Below are positions 10,465 through 19,638 of a stretch of 42,500 nt of DNA, one piece after another. The notes under the pieces are model-generated. The model ran no database searches. It was given only the letters and a program-made list of their open reading frames with translations, and was not told where the DNA came from. A program made the position numbers and the translations under genes. This stretch comes from Prorocentrum cordatum. Lineage: Eukaryota; Sar; Dinophyceae; Prorocentrales; Prorocentraceae. Numbering within the stretch: position 1 is the first letter of the stretch; each line of letters opens with the position of its first letter. Where the stretch lies: NCBI GenBank assembly GCA_963575745.1, contig CAUYUJ010000858.1, positions 1-42,500 on the forward strand. The letters are read 5' to 3'.

Positions 10465-10982
10465 GCGAGCAGCCCTCCCCTGTGCAGCTGGGGCGACGGC
10501 CGGGGGCCTCCGTCGTCCGAGGTAGCTCGAGCAGCTCCACCCCCCTGCCCGACGCGATTCTTGCGCGGGTTCTTGGGAGGCTTGTCGTCGTTCGTCCTGC
10601 TTGATGCACTGGGGGTCGCGTCCGTCGAGCGAGCCAGCTGCCGCTCCTCCATCGCCTTGCGCTGCTCCTTGAGCACGGCGCTCTCCTCTGACAGCTTCTG
10701 CGAGATCCAGGTCTCCGGCGCAGGCGCCACCAAGGCGCGCCCGTGTCGGCCCTCCTCGCCCATGAAGAGCCTGTCGTTGTCGAGGTGGCCGCTGCCCCCG
10801 CTTGCCGTCGCCGAGACCAGCATCCTGGCGCGCCTCTCCTCCAGCAGCTGGTAGCGTCGCCCTGCGAGCTCCAGCGAGGCCAGTTCGCCGAAGTTGAGCT
10901 GGTCGTACGTCAGGGCGTACTCGAAGAGCCGACTGAGGGACTCGTGCTCACCCACACCCCAGTCGCTGGGGCCCAAGCCCAA
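10461..10982 (-). pseudogene. Gag-like helical segment upstream of the RT
   Basis: A 173-codon frame beginning MGLGPSDWGVGEHESLSRLF and continuing EYALTYDQLNFGELASLEL, a charged, helix-prone region. A probable coiled coil follows (KLSEESAVLKEQRKAMEERQ), then a basic tail (KPPKNPRKNR) that may bind nucleic acid. It lies directly after the preceding Gag-like block with a 12-nt gap and a frame change, and runs 4 nt into the RT frame at 10464. It is therefore probably an internal part of one polyprotein whose frame has decayed. Confidence 0.5.
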
Positions 10983-10994
10983 GAGCTGCCGCCA

Positions 10995-11774
10995 TCAGAA
11001 GTGCCTCCGCACTGGCGTCAGCTCCTGGCGGGCGATCTCGCGAGCGAGCCACTCTGCCGTCCGAGGTCCGCTGATGGGCCAGTCGTCGAAAGCCGCGGCG
11101 GTGGTCAGCGACGCGGCCTCCTTGCACGAGCGGCGCCGCTGGCTCGACTTCTCGTGCTTCACAGGCAGCGCCCTCAGCTCCCTGGGCGGCCCCCCAAGCG
11201 CGGCTCCTCCTCTGGGCGTCGGCGCCTGTTCGCCAGGCCTGAAGAAGGGGCATGCGACGAAGAGTCCACCGACCTGGGCCACCCCGCGATCGCCACGACG
11301 ACACCCAGCCTCCAGCTCTGACGCGCGCCTCGCCCCGACTCTCGGAGAAGCGCCACTCGCCCTCCTCCGCCGGCAGGTCGCCTTCCAGCGCCAGCGGCGG
11401 CGGGGCGGCGGCGGCCGGGCGGCGCCCAAGCCCAGGTCCAGCTTCTCCTTTTCGGCCAGCCCCGCCCCCTCGGCCTGCAGGCGCAAGCTCTCAGCACGAC
11501 GCAGCGGTCCCTGAGAGGAGCCACGGAACATGTGCGTCGGCCCGCGGCTCCAGCCCAGCGGCAGACCGCCCATCGGACCGAGCGGCGCCAGACTCTCGAT
11601 CCCATCCTCGAGATCCCCCAAGTAGATGTCACGCTCTGGGGCGGCCACTACCCACGAGCCCTCATGCACGCGAGCGCACAGGAACCGCTCATGCCAGAGC
11701 AGCTCGCGAGGGCCCACGTCGTAGGAGACGAGTACCCGCTGGCCCTGGTGAAAGTGCGCGGCCATCTTGGCCAT
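10995..11774 (-). pseudogene. Gag-like region of the DIRS-like element
   Basis: A 259-codon frame. The N-terminus (HFHQGQRVLVSYDVGPRELL, then WHERFLCARV and DIYLGDLEDGIESL) resembles a domain I associate with dinoflagellate retroelement polyproteins. It is followed by a proline/arginine low-complexity linker and a conserved-looking C-terminal block (WPISGPRTAEWLAREIARQE). It continues in another frame into the next segment at 10982. No zinc knuckle is visible. Function as capsid or nucleic-acid-binding protein is inferred from position upstream of the RT. Confidence 0.5.
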
Positions 11775-12174
11775 CAGACAGGCAGAGGCTGTCCAGGGCG
11801 CCTGCCTCGCCGCGGTGGAGCCACCGCCAGCCGCAGGCCGCCGTAGTGCAGACCCCCGCGAGGAACGCCAGCACAGCGACCAGCAGCACGACTAAGCCCT
11901 GGTAGCCCGAGCACTCAGGCGGCGCACAAGGCGCTAGGACCGTGAGGTTGGCGGGCACGCAGCGCTGCAGCTGCCCTTCCAGCAGGCGCAGCAGCTCGCG
12001 GTCCGCCGAGAAGCCCTCACCGAAGTCCACCTGGCGCGTGCACCTACTCTGTGCGTGCCAGAGACTGCCGAGGTGCGCCAGGCCGCCCGCGCCCGCCGCG
12101 GCGGCCCTCGCCGACTCCACGGGCGAACCCCCGGCTCGCGCGGCTGGATTGAACCAACGGTTGCGGATCCACAA
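11689..12174 (-). pseudogene. N-terminal fragment of the DIRS-like polyprotein with a membrane segment
   Basis: A 161-codon frame preceding the Gag-like region. The clearest feature is a hydrophobic segment of about 22 residues (QGLVVLLVAVLAFLAGVCTT, near 11837-11905), preceded by two cysteines in APCAPPEC and followed by basic and aromatic residues, as for a single membrane-spanning helix. It runs about 85 nt into the next frame (10995-11774), so a frameshift probably joins the two. The role of a membrane anchor in a retroelement Gag is not known to me; assembly on membranes is an inference. Its upstream start is uncertain because an overlapping frame (11934-12248) covers the same region. 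Confidence 0.45.
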
Positions 12175-12250
12175 ATTGCCAGGCCAACGCGATTAACTAT
12201 CCCCAAGGGCGTGTCCTCAGGTCCTCTGCCCACTCCTCGGAGCCTCAATC

Positions 12251-12535
12251 AGTCGAAAACGCACTGGTAAGCTTAGGTATGTGTTACGCTTTAAGCGTTG
12301 CCATATCCCAGGCTTTGGCTCATATCGCATGAGCAAGAGAGCAAGACGAAGCATGGGATCTGGAGTAAAGGATAGGATGGGCATCGTCAATGGAAAAGGT
12401 ATTTTCCGATCTCAGATACAAGTCGCGCGCCTCGGTGAGGCACAATCATATATTTGGCCGGGCCCGGCTTGAGCCAGGCACGGCAGCGGTACATGCTCGA
12501 TTTATACCTCGCCTTGAACCTTCTCCGTTTAAAGT
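12251..12535 (-). repeat. 3' LTR of the copia element
   Basis: Partner of 28706-28990, colinear over 285 bp with 5 substitutions, four of them clustered within 12414-12455. On the element side it is followed on the plus strand by CGGAGGGGGAGGAGA, so the purine run lies on the strand opposite to the expected polypurine tract. Transcription termination and polyadenylation would be expected here, but no signal was identified. Confidence 0.85.
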
Positions 12536-12785
12536 CGGAGGGGGAGGAGACGAGCAGGCACCGCACTTCTACATTACGCGGAAAAACAGTGCTAAGCAGC
12601 AGCGGCTGCCTACAAGGCAAGGGCGCGCGAGTAGCCTCGCTACCGGCGAGTTTCCTCGCTACTAGAGCGCACCTGCACGCGGGTTTCCCCGCTAGCTCGG
12701 GAGGCAGGGCCGTCCTGAGACGACCTGCCCGCCCTATACGATGCATGTTTCTTCAGCTCGTGCTTGAAGGATTGCTGGCCGGCCA
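12536..12785 (-). repeat. Copia 3' non-coding region with three hairpin repeats
   Basis: Between the polyprotein stop and the 3' LTR. Three 5-bp-stem hairpins occur in tandem: GCGAG-TAGC-CTCGC at 12627-12640, GCGAG-TTTC-CTCGC at 12646-12659, and GCGGG-TTTC-CCCGC at 12679-12692. The spacing of the first two is 19 nt, not a multiple of 3, unlike clusters inside coding parts. They show that the hairpin family also exists outside coding sequence. Confidence 0.7.
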
Positions 12786-14353
12786 TTACTTGTAGGAGCA
12801 ACGCGCGGTCAATGCTACCTTTGTATGACCATCGGCAGTCATATCCCGCGTGTCACACCATTGGACGCTTTCCACGATTCCACGTTCCATCATCTGGCGA
12901 ATCCAGCTGATGTGCCCAAGCAGAGTACACTCTGTGGGCTTCTTCAGATCCTTGCTAGACAAAGATTTGAAGACAGACTCGGCATCAATAGTCAGAGTGA
13001 CTTTGATACATATACCACCCATTTCCAATATGTTCTTCAACTGTGTGGGGGTCAATGGTCCCGAGTGTAGCTCGTGGAGCGTTACAATGGTCGGGTAGCA
13101 GTCTTCCAAGTTGTGGGCTGCTGCCAGTGTTTCCGCAGAGTAGCTCGAACGCACCTGCAGTCGATGAGACTTGCAGTATGCGCCCACCAGGTGCACGACG
13201 GGTTTCCCCGCTTGCGTGTGGCCACGCCTCAGCAGGTTAGCCCCACGGATACCATAGCCTTTGACTTCGTCGTCTTCATCTCCATTGAGACGGCGATAGC
13301 CAGAATCGCTATGCAGGTCAACTTCTCCTGTTGGAGTCATAGCTTGATACACGATCTTCTTCGGACCTGCCTGTAGTTTCCTGGTAACCGCGTTTAGTCG
13401 TCGTACCTGGATGTTCGTCGGTTCCTGGATACGTTGTAGTGAGACAACATAGACAATCAGCCATACCTGCGTGATCAACGCATAGGCTAGAGCGCCACGA
13501 AGACTGACGAACATATCAGAAACCGTCTTTGTCGCTTTGCTCTCAGGATCAGCTCCTGTGAGTTCTGGATGTGTGATAGGACGAAGCTGTTTGATGTATT
13601 CGTCCTGATCAAGAGTGACGCTCCCATCATCGGTCTTGTTATACCGAACGGCACAGTTTGTGTATGTGTGCTTGTTCAGTTTACACTTCCCAAACGTATC
13701 TTCAACACACTTGACATACTTGTCAATAGCCTCTTCCTTCCCAGTCATATTGATGTCATCAACGTGCTTGGCTGTCAAGAGGTTTGAGCTCATCTCGAAC
13801 TCTTCGTCGTATGAAGTAGGCTGTAGCCCCAAGCTCCTAGTGATGGACCTGAGCTTCAGCGAGAATGCCCTGGGAGCATCCTTCGTGCCCGTCCCCGGCT
13901 TCAGACACCGAAGACAATGCTTTGATTCATCATATGACTCAAAGCCTGGCAGTGTGCGAAGGACAGCTGCTGACCCAGGAGGTAGTGTGAAGCACACCAC
14001 ACGCTCTTTCTCGCCCGTTGCCGCGGCGAGCTCGCTATAGGTCAGTCCCTTCAAGGAAGCCATGTTGATGTCCAGGGAAGCGATGATCCAAGCTTTGTTG
14101 CATGCAGCAGAACTTGCGAGCAGTCTCTGGCTTGACCTCCTTGCCGTGCCAGAGAAGGTTTCGACATCAAAGGCTTCAAGGTCCATGAAGCCACGGAGTA
14201 CCAAGCGTAACCTGATCGTCCTTTCCATTTCTCCCTTTTCGTTCTTGACAAACTTCCATTTGTATACGTAGCGTGAAGTCATGATGTTAGACGCTTTGCT
14301 CAAGTCAGTCATCTGAAAGCATTTATTGTCAAGCCAAGTCTTCAATTCTGTGT
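12786..14353 (-). CDS. Copia reverse transcriptase and RNase H
   Basis: Meaningful coding starts just after the A-rich tract (TELKTWLDNKCFQMTDLSKA), the usual N-terminus of copia RT. The first catalytic block is IASLDINMASLKGLTY at 14051-14080, with D in SLDIN. LKPGTGTKDAPRAF is next. The YxDD position reads KHVDDINM at about 13745-13770, i.e. HVDD, retaining both aspartates. RNase H follows: LHSDSGYRRL (13290-13325), SYSAETLAAAH, TIDAESVFKSL, and WCDTRDMTADGHTK near 12825-12860. The frame ends at TAA 12786, about 250 nt before the 3' LTR. All catalytic acidic residues I would expect are present, so decay is not visible within this part. One hairpin-type repeat (13198-13211) is imperfect here. 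Confidence 0.85.
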
Positions 14354-14359
14354 AAAAAA

Positions 14360-14390
<31 letters not shown>

Positions 14391-14431
14391 GGAAAAAAAA
14401 AAAAAAGAAAAAAACAAAAAAAAAGAAAAAA

Positions 14432-14462
<31 letters not shown>

Positions 14463-14538
14463 TAAAGAAAACAAAGAAAAAAAAAAGAAAAAAAAAAACA
14501 AAAAAAAAAAAAAAAAAGAAAACAAACAAAAAAAAAAG

Positions 14539-14581
<43 letters not shown>

Positions 14582-14702
14582 AAAAAAAAAAAAAAGAAAA
14601 AAAAGAAAAAAAAAAAAGAAAAAAAAATAAAAAAAAAAAAAAAAATAAAAAAAAGAAAAAAAAAGAAAAAAACAAAAAAAAAAAAAAAAAAAAAAAAAAA
14701 AA

Positions 14703-14747
<45 letters not shown>

Positions 14748-14750
14748 AAA
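14354..14750 (+). repeat. 397-bp A-rich tract inside the polyprotein (T-rich on the coding strand)
   Basis: Almost pure A on the plus strand with scattered single G, C and T bases, and no regular period. It lies exactly between the end of the integrase segment (KVSEAP) and the RT start (TELKTWLDNKCF), where copia polyproteins normally continue without a break. It changes the reading frame by -1 and would encode a long phenylalanine run. It may be a retroposed poly(A), an expanded homopolymer or an assembly/long-read artefact. Confidence 0.85.
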
Positions 14751-17700
14751 GGGGCTTCGGAAACTTTGACCGGATTCGCTTGAATGTCGGCCTTCGTGAG
14801 TAGATCGTCTTCCTTGACGACCGCGGCACGTTTGGAGGCAGCACTAACGTATACTCGCATAGTTGTGACGCTGCTGTCATCCAACAATCGGTGTTGCTGC
14901 TCGGACAGGACGACTTTGGACATGTCTGCAGTGAAGCAGAGCTCGATGTACTTCCCGTGCTCATCGGAGTCCAGATCATATTTGCTATCCGGATCCGTGG
15001 AGCATAAAGGAACGTAGTAAGAAGTGTCCATGTCGTATCCTGGCGGGTGACCCCGCTCCGGCAAGTGGCCTTGCACATCTTCACAGGTCGTAGAGACTAA
15101 CGCACACTGTGTGTCTGTCATGTATGTGGGAACTGCATGCATGACTTCTTCTGTGTCAGCTTCAAAGAGTGTTCTGTCATCCATCAGTTCAGCATGCCAC
15201 GACTTCAAGACAAAGGCATCCAGATCTTCTTCTGTTTCCTCTATGATGGTCGGGGGCCGACCATCGTTCTCCGTGGGAGGCTCCTCAGGAGCAGCTGCTG
15301 GAGGTGACTCGCTTGGTGGTGGACCATCAGCGAGTTCCTCAAACTTAGTGAGGTCTCGGTCAAATCCAGCAGACGGCTTCCTGGATTTAAGACACTGGAT
15401 GATGCGTGAGTGTGTAGATCCTGTGATGTCATAGATGTTCAAGGCAGTGCCATCAGCTTCATAGTAATGAAAACCAGGGGTCACATCATTATCATAGTGC
15501 ACTAGTGTACAGCTGTCTGCATAGGGTGCAGCAGTCAACTTCGTCAGGCTCTTGGCAAGTCGTACAGCAACAACGTTTTCAATACGAAAGTAGTTGCGTA
15601 TGAGGTACTGAAGAGCCAAGTGCACCTTAGGCGAAAGTCGGCTCGCAGCAGTCATCTGCAGCCGACCCTGTTTCGCTGGTAGATATCCGAAAGTCATGGC
15701 GGGTTTCCCCGCTGGCAGACCTGCAATAAAGGCCAATACTGTCCGAAGGGCCGTATTGTCCGATCCTATCTCGCGGACCATAAGTGCTTCGATGTACAGC
15801 GTGTGTCTTGTGTCAGGATACTGTACTCGCACTTCGCGACTACCGACCTTCACGATGACCTGGCCTCGGTCAGGTTCGTTGCGGATGACCGGGTATGGAC
15901 CACTCCATTCACCCCAGTCGTCTTTCGTGGTGGTCGGGCGATGATAGTCCACGAGATCTCCCTCTTTGTAGTGAAATTCACCCGTAGCAGTAGTCTTCGT
16001 ACGGAGAGCCCTGTTCGCCTTGGCAACCGCAGTGGCCTGCGTGATTGCCTCCAGACTGACCCTCCTGATTGTTTCCTCCCTTGAGTGATCTGATGATTCA
16101 GCGGACTGATCATGATCCAAGACAGGGAAATCGGGAAGCATAGCTGGTTGTCTGCCATACAGCGCATTGTACTGAGACACTTCATTGTAGAAGGTAAATG
16201 CGTTGCTGGCAAACAAGGCTTCATGTAAGAGACGAGTGAAATTGAGAGGGATATTTAATCTATTCAATTCTTCTCCCATCACGTGTAGGAGGTGTCGCAG
16301 GATGCCGTTCCGAGCTTCGATAGTTGTAGCGTGTTGGCCACGCGCTCGAATACGAAGCTCTGTTCCCTTAGCCTTAAGGATGGCCTTTGCTGTATCATTG
16401 TTCAGTGCTCCTTCCCCATCGGAGTATAAGATTTTAGCAGGGCCATGTTGCATCCAAGTTGTATGATAGGCATCGAGAACAGTATGCATGGTTTTATCAG
16501 GAATCTCTGTGCCAGCTGCCCAGCGAATACAACGGTCGATGATGTGAAAAACAATATGTTCCTGTTTGTAAAAGAAAAGATCACATTCGACTTCCTCGTT
16601 GAAACGTCCTGGCAGTGACACAGAAGGCATCACCGTGTTGCCTGGTTTGTCCCAGGCTCGACATTCTCTACACGAGTCGCAAATGCCTTTGATCAGACTC
16701 AAACGGGTTTCACCCAGACCAACCTGGGTTAGAATCATCCGCATTTTTGGCTCCTTGGCATGAAACCATCTCAAGTGGAGTTTGCGGAGTTCTCGCTGCA
16801 CTACAGCTGGGTCGAAGCTGCGCAGGTTTTGGAGGCTGAGCTGAACGTCGAAGCGAGTCCAATCTGGGAGCCTTGGCCTTGGCCTCGGCTCTGCTTGAGG
16901 CTGCGGCGGTGGTGGAGGATCTCCTCCCTCCATGCGTCCGCGCCTTGCTGCAACTTGTGGCAGTCTACGGTGATCGTCAGAGCTGCCAGCGCAACTGTTG
17001 CCACCATTAGCCCCGTCGGCTCTGGTGATGTCATGGCTGCTGGCGCCTGCGGTTGGATCGCCCTCACCAGGCCGTGGCGGCCTAGGCGCGCGTATGCGCG
17101 CTCTCGCGGCCGGCGCCGCTTTTGTGGCTGGCGCCGCTTCTGCGGCTGGAGCCGCTTCCGCGGCTGGCGCCGCAGGAGCGGCTTGCCCCGCCGGGCGCGG
17201 CTGGCCAAAGTTATCTGGCAGCTTCCATTTTTCGGCGAATCTGCATTGGCCAGATATCTTGGTGTGGTGAGGATTACTCTTCTGATATTCCTTCTTACAG
17301 CTTGGACAGTCCCAGTAGTATGGTTCAACATCATACAACCGACACATCTTCGGATCCCTGCTGTGCTTTGGTGATTGCTTGTAGTTGTTGTCCACACAGC
17401 CATGACACCCAAGACCGCCGGGTGGTGGTCGCCAGATTTCTCCGTTTGGGTGTCTCCGGATTGTTGGGTCGTCCAAGTCGTAGCCAGCACTGTTTGTTAC
17501 GAACGCATAGCTGCGTTCGCGATTCGCGAATGGATCGCGACCGTAAGCAAACAGATCTTTGGCGATTTGCACCGCATCACCGATCAGTGACTGCATTCTG
17601 TAGGTATACTGTGCCGCCCTTGCTAGTTCTTTGTTGCAAGCATTGGCGTGCACATGATTACCTGGACAACGCTTGCCTCTGAAAGGTGCCAACAACTCTT

Positions 17701-18628
17701 CTTTATTTGCCATCATCTGTGTTGGCTTGCGGATGTATTGTCCAAATGAATCTTTGAGACCAGTCGTGCACTGATCAATAATCGTTTGGCAAGTGACCTT
17801 GCGTTGTGCCAATTCCTTCCATGGCTGGATCTCATCCACCCACGTGCCCATTGGTTGTTCCCTGAGAAAAAAACGTCTTAGGTCGTCTTGTAATAGAGCG
17901 ACTGTTCCACAGAACGTGATGTGAGGCAGGTCCTCTTTGTGGTGTTTAAGCCACGTATCATGGTTGACCTGTGCATTGAAATAGGAAGGAAGTCCAGTAG
18001 TTCTGCAGCTTGGCTGCAGAATCGTGATCTTGACAAAGCAAGTCTTGAGGTAATGTAGGACTGCTCTTTGTACTTCCGAGTTTCCAAGGTCAACCATAGA
18101 TATCTTGTCAAGGTTCCCGCCTGACGAGAGTCCCCTCTTGAAGGCTAATATGGATATACCACCCTTGCCCCCACATAATTCAAGCATGTCCACTTGATTG
18201 TTTCTGCCGTAGCATAACGACTGGACCATCGAGAAGACATCAGCATGTGAGTCAGCGGGTTGCCCCGCCGGTAACATCATGAAGATGCCCTCTGATTCGC
18301 TGTCCGAGTCCGAGTCGTCAAGAGGAACGTCGTTGAAATATGTGGAGCAGTCAAGCCCTTTGAGGTCCTCTCCACAGTCGTCGTTACCATCTTCCACTTT
18401 CTTCGGGATTTTCTTCGGTTTGATGCCGGCTTCTTCGTCAGCTTTCTGCTTTTCTTTCTGTTTTATCCTGGCATCAGTGGGCAACGCAGTTTCCGCGGAG
18501 AGATCCGCTGCGGAGGGATCCGCTGTTAAGTCAGGAAATGGCGGAATTTCAGGAAAGTTGTTGGTGGGTCGCGTTTGGCAACGCTCAATCGAAGGGGGAG
18601 GAGATCGATCGTCATCGACGATCGCCAC
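14751..18628 (-). CDS. Copia polyprotein segment: methyltransferase-like domain and DDE integrase
   Basis: The open frame runs further, into the A-rich tract, but real coding stops at about 14750. Residues about 145-165 (VDMLELCGGKGGISILAF) look like the SAM-binding motif I of a Rossmann methyltransferase. ILQPSCRTTG near 18000-18025 sits where the catalytic P-C motif of C5 DNA methyltransferases would be, but reads P-S-C. RKPTQMMANK and GKRCPGNHVHA follow. CPSCK ... H ... C near 17245-17315 is zinc-like. The integrase starts with a zinc-binding region (RWFHAKEP ... ICDSCRECRAW), then the catalytic triad: D in EVECDLFFYK (about residue 681), D in ILYSDGEGAL (about 734), E in TTIEARNGIL (about 772). 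A C-terminal SH3/chromo-like part (GDLVDYHRP, DWGEWSGPYPV) ends it. DNA-methyltransferase domains in dinoflagellate retrotransposons have been reported; membership here is unproven. Confidence 0.8.
17106..17191. repeat. Array of five hairpin repeats at exact 18-nt spacing
   Basis: Units begin at 17106, 17124, 17142, 17160 and 17178. Stems are mainly GCGGC/GCCGC (one GTGGC, one GCGGC/CCCGC mismatch) with 4-nt loops CGGC, TGGC, TGGA, TGGC, TTGC. On the coding strand they encode an alanine/proline-rich linker (EAAPAAEAAPATKAAPAARA) between the zinc-like region and the integrase. Confidence 0.85.
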
Positions 18629-19638
18629 ACGCTTTGGGCGTGGCCTTCGCGACTCACCGTCGCCATGAAGAACTGGAGCCGGAGGCTCCGCTCCCAGTAT
18701 AGCCGAGTACTAATGTTTGTAACCCCATCAGGTAATGGAGCTACATAATTGTACCCAGTTGGCTGATCCTGGATTCTGATATCTTGAACGATCTTATTCG
18801 TGTCCAGGTCGGTCGTGACTCTACGAACAACATGGTCCCATTGAGGACCCTTTTGTGGACATTGGACGTAGTGTCTGACCTTTTTGTCAACGCGTGTACA
18901 CACACTGAGGTGTACCGCACTCCGCTCATTCCTGATCATGTTGGCTTTATCGAGTTGATCAAGGAAGCGTGCAATAATGATAGCCAAAGTTTTATACCGA
19001 AACTCGGCACGTTGCTGATCTTGGCCATACAAATCCAAATCATGCTCCTTGTGTGAGCCACAAGTACATTTCCATAAGTTTATCGGTATATGAGGACAAG
19101 ATGTAGCAACTTGTATATAAGAACCACTGGGATATTTACTGGAGCGGTCAAACTTGATACCGAAATGACAGAGTCTCATTCGTATAATGCTTAGCTTCAA
19201 AACTTCGATAACATCTTTGATCGGACCCTGTTTCCAGAAATACCCGGGTGGCCCCAGGATAACAATCTGCATTCTCAGAGCACGCGCTTTGATCAGGAGA
19301 TTTTGCATACGTTGATAATGTGGTCCCGCCCTTTTTCCTGGAGTACGAACGTACCAATCAGAGGGTGTGGCCACCCACAACATATTGTAGTCTCCTGCCA
19401 ACAAATTTCCCAAATACTGTGTTCCAGTTGAAGTCATTACCTCATTATGGGTAATCCGGTCGCATATATATCCACGGGTTCGGAGTTCAGCGCAAGCTGT
19501 GCGAATATCTTCGATGACAAGACATTTTGAATGATAGTTTTCCTCTCGGGCCTCAGCGCGGCCAACGTATGTCGCGAGGAGGCCGGTATTCGGCTTCTCT
19601 TCGCAAGCGAGCGCCGCCGGCGCGCCCGCCTGCCCCCG
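18526..19638 (-). CDS. Copia polyprotein segment, Rossmann-like with a zinc-type CKC motif
   Basis: Same frame as the RING/protease segment, from directly after the TGA at 19639-19641; a methionine occurs only at 19437. The reading KPNTGLLATYVGRAEAREEN is uninterrupted across the gap. Core blocks are KCLVIEDIRTACAELRTRGY, NMLWVATPSDWYVRTPGKRA, QIVILGPPGYFWKQGPIKDV, RLCHFGIKFDRSSKYPSGSY and NLWKCTCGSHKEHDLDLYG. ILGPPGYFW after a beta-strand-like stretch resembles the position of the PPC/PPY motif of methyltransferases, and WKCTCGSHKEH may bind zinc. I associate such blocks with dinoflagellate copia polyproteins but cannot name the enzyme. The segment ends at 18526 and overlaps the integrase frame by about 100 nt, with two hairpins immediately downstream (18495-18523). 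Confidence 0.6.
   Translation of the reverse strand, partial: RGQAGAPAALACEEKPNTGLLATYVGRAEAREENYHSKCLVIEDIRTACAELRTRGYICDRITHNEVMTSTGTQYLGNLLAGDYNMLWVATPSDWYVRTPGKRAGPHYQRMQNLLIKARALRMQIVILGPPGYFWKQGPIKDVIEVLKLSIIRMRLCHFGIKFDRSSKYPSGSYIQVATSCPHIPINLWKCTCGSHKEHDLDLYGQDQQRAEFRYKTLAIIIARFLDQLDKANMIRNERSAVHLSVCTRVDKKVRHYVQCPQKGPQWDHVVRRVTTDLDTNKIVQDIRIQDQPTGYNYVAPLPDGVTNISTRLYWERSLRLQFFMATVSREGHAQSVWRSSMTIDLLPLRLSVAKRDPPTTFLKFRHFLT

Larger units (their letters stand above)
7612..12250 (-). mobile_element. Truncated, frameshifted tyrosine-recombinase (DIRS-like) retroelement
   Basis: On the minus strand the order is a membrane-anchored N-terminal segment, a Gag-like region, reverse transcriptase, RNase H, and the N-terminal half of a tyrosine recombinase, as expected for DIRS-like elements. 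The reading frame changes at least five times (12174-11689, 11774-10995, 10982-10461, 10464-9235, 9625-8480, 8670-7612), so no intact polyprotein exists. The recombinase is cut just after its box I arginine region, so the box II H-x-x-R and catalytic tyrosine are missing. No terminal repeats were recognised. On the right it abuts the copia LTR at 12251, so the copia element may have inserted into or beside it. Confidence 0.75.

Noticed and set aside
12281-12472. 63-codon ORF repeated at 28736-28927 as a conserved gene
   Set aside because: It lies antisense inside the LTR; its conservation is explained by the LTR duplication.
16741-16760. Spliced-leader match (ATTTTTGGCTCCTTGG)
   Set aside because: It falls within integrase coding sequence and lacks the rest of the leader; TTTTGGCTCCTGG at 7617 is equally partial.
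17106-17191. CRISPR array
   Set aside because: The repeats are 14-nt palindromes with 4-nt gaps, no unique spacers, and sit in a eukaryotic-type retrotransposon.
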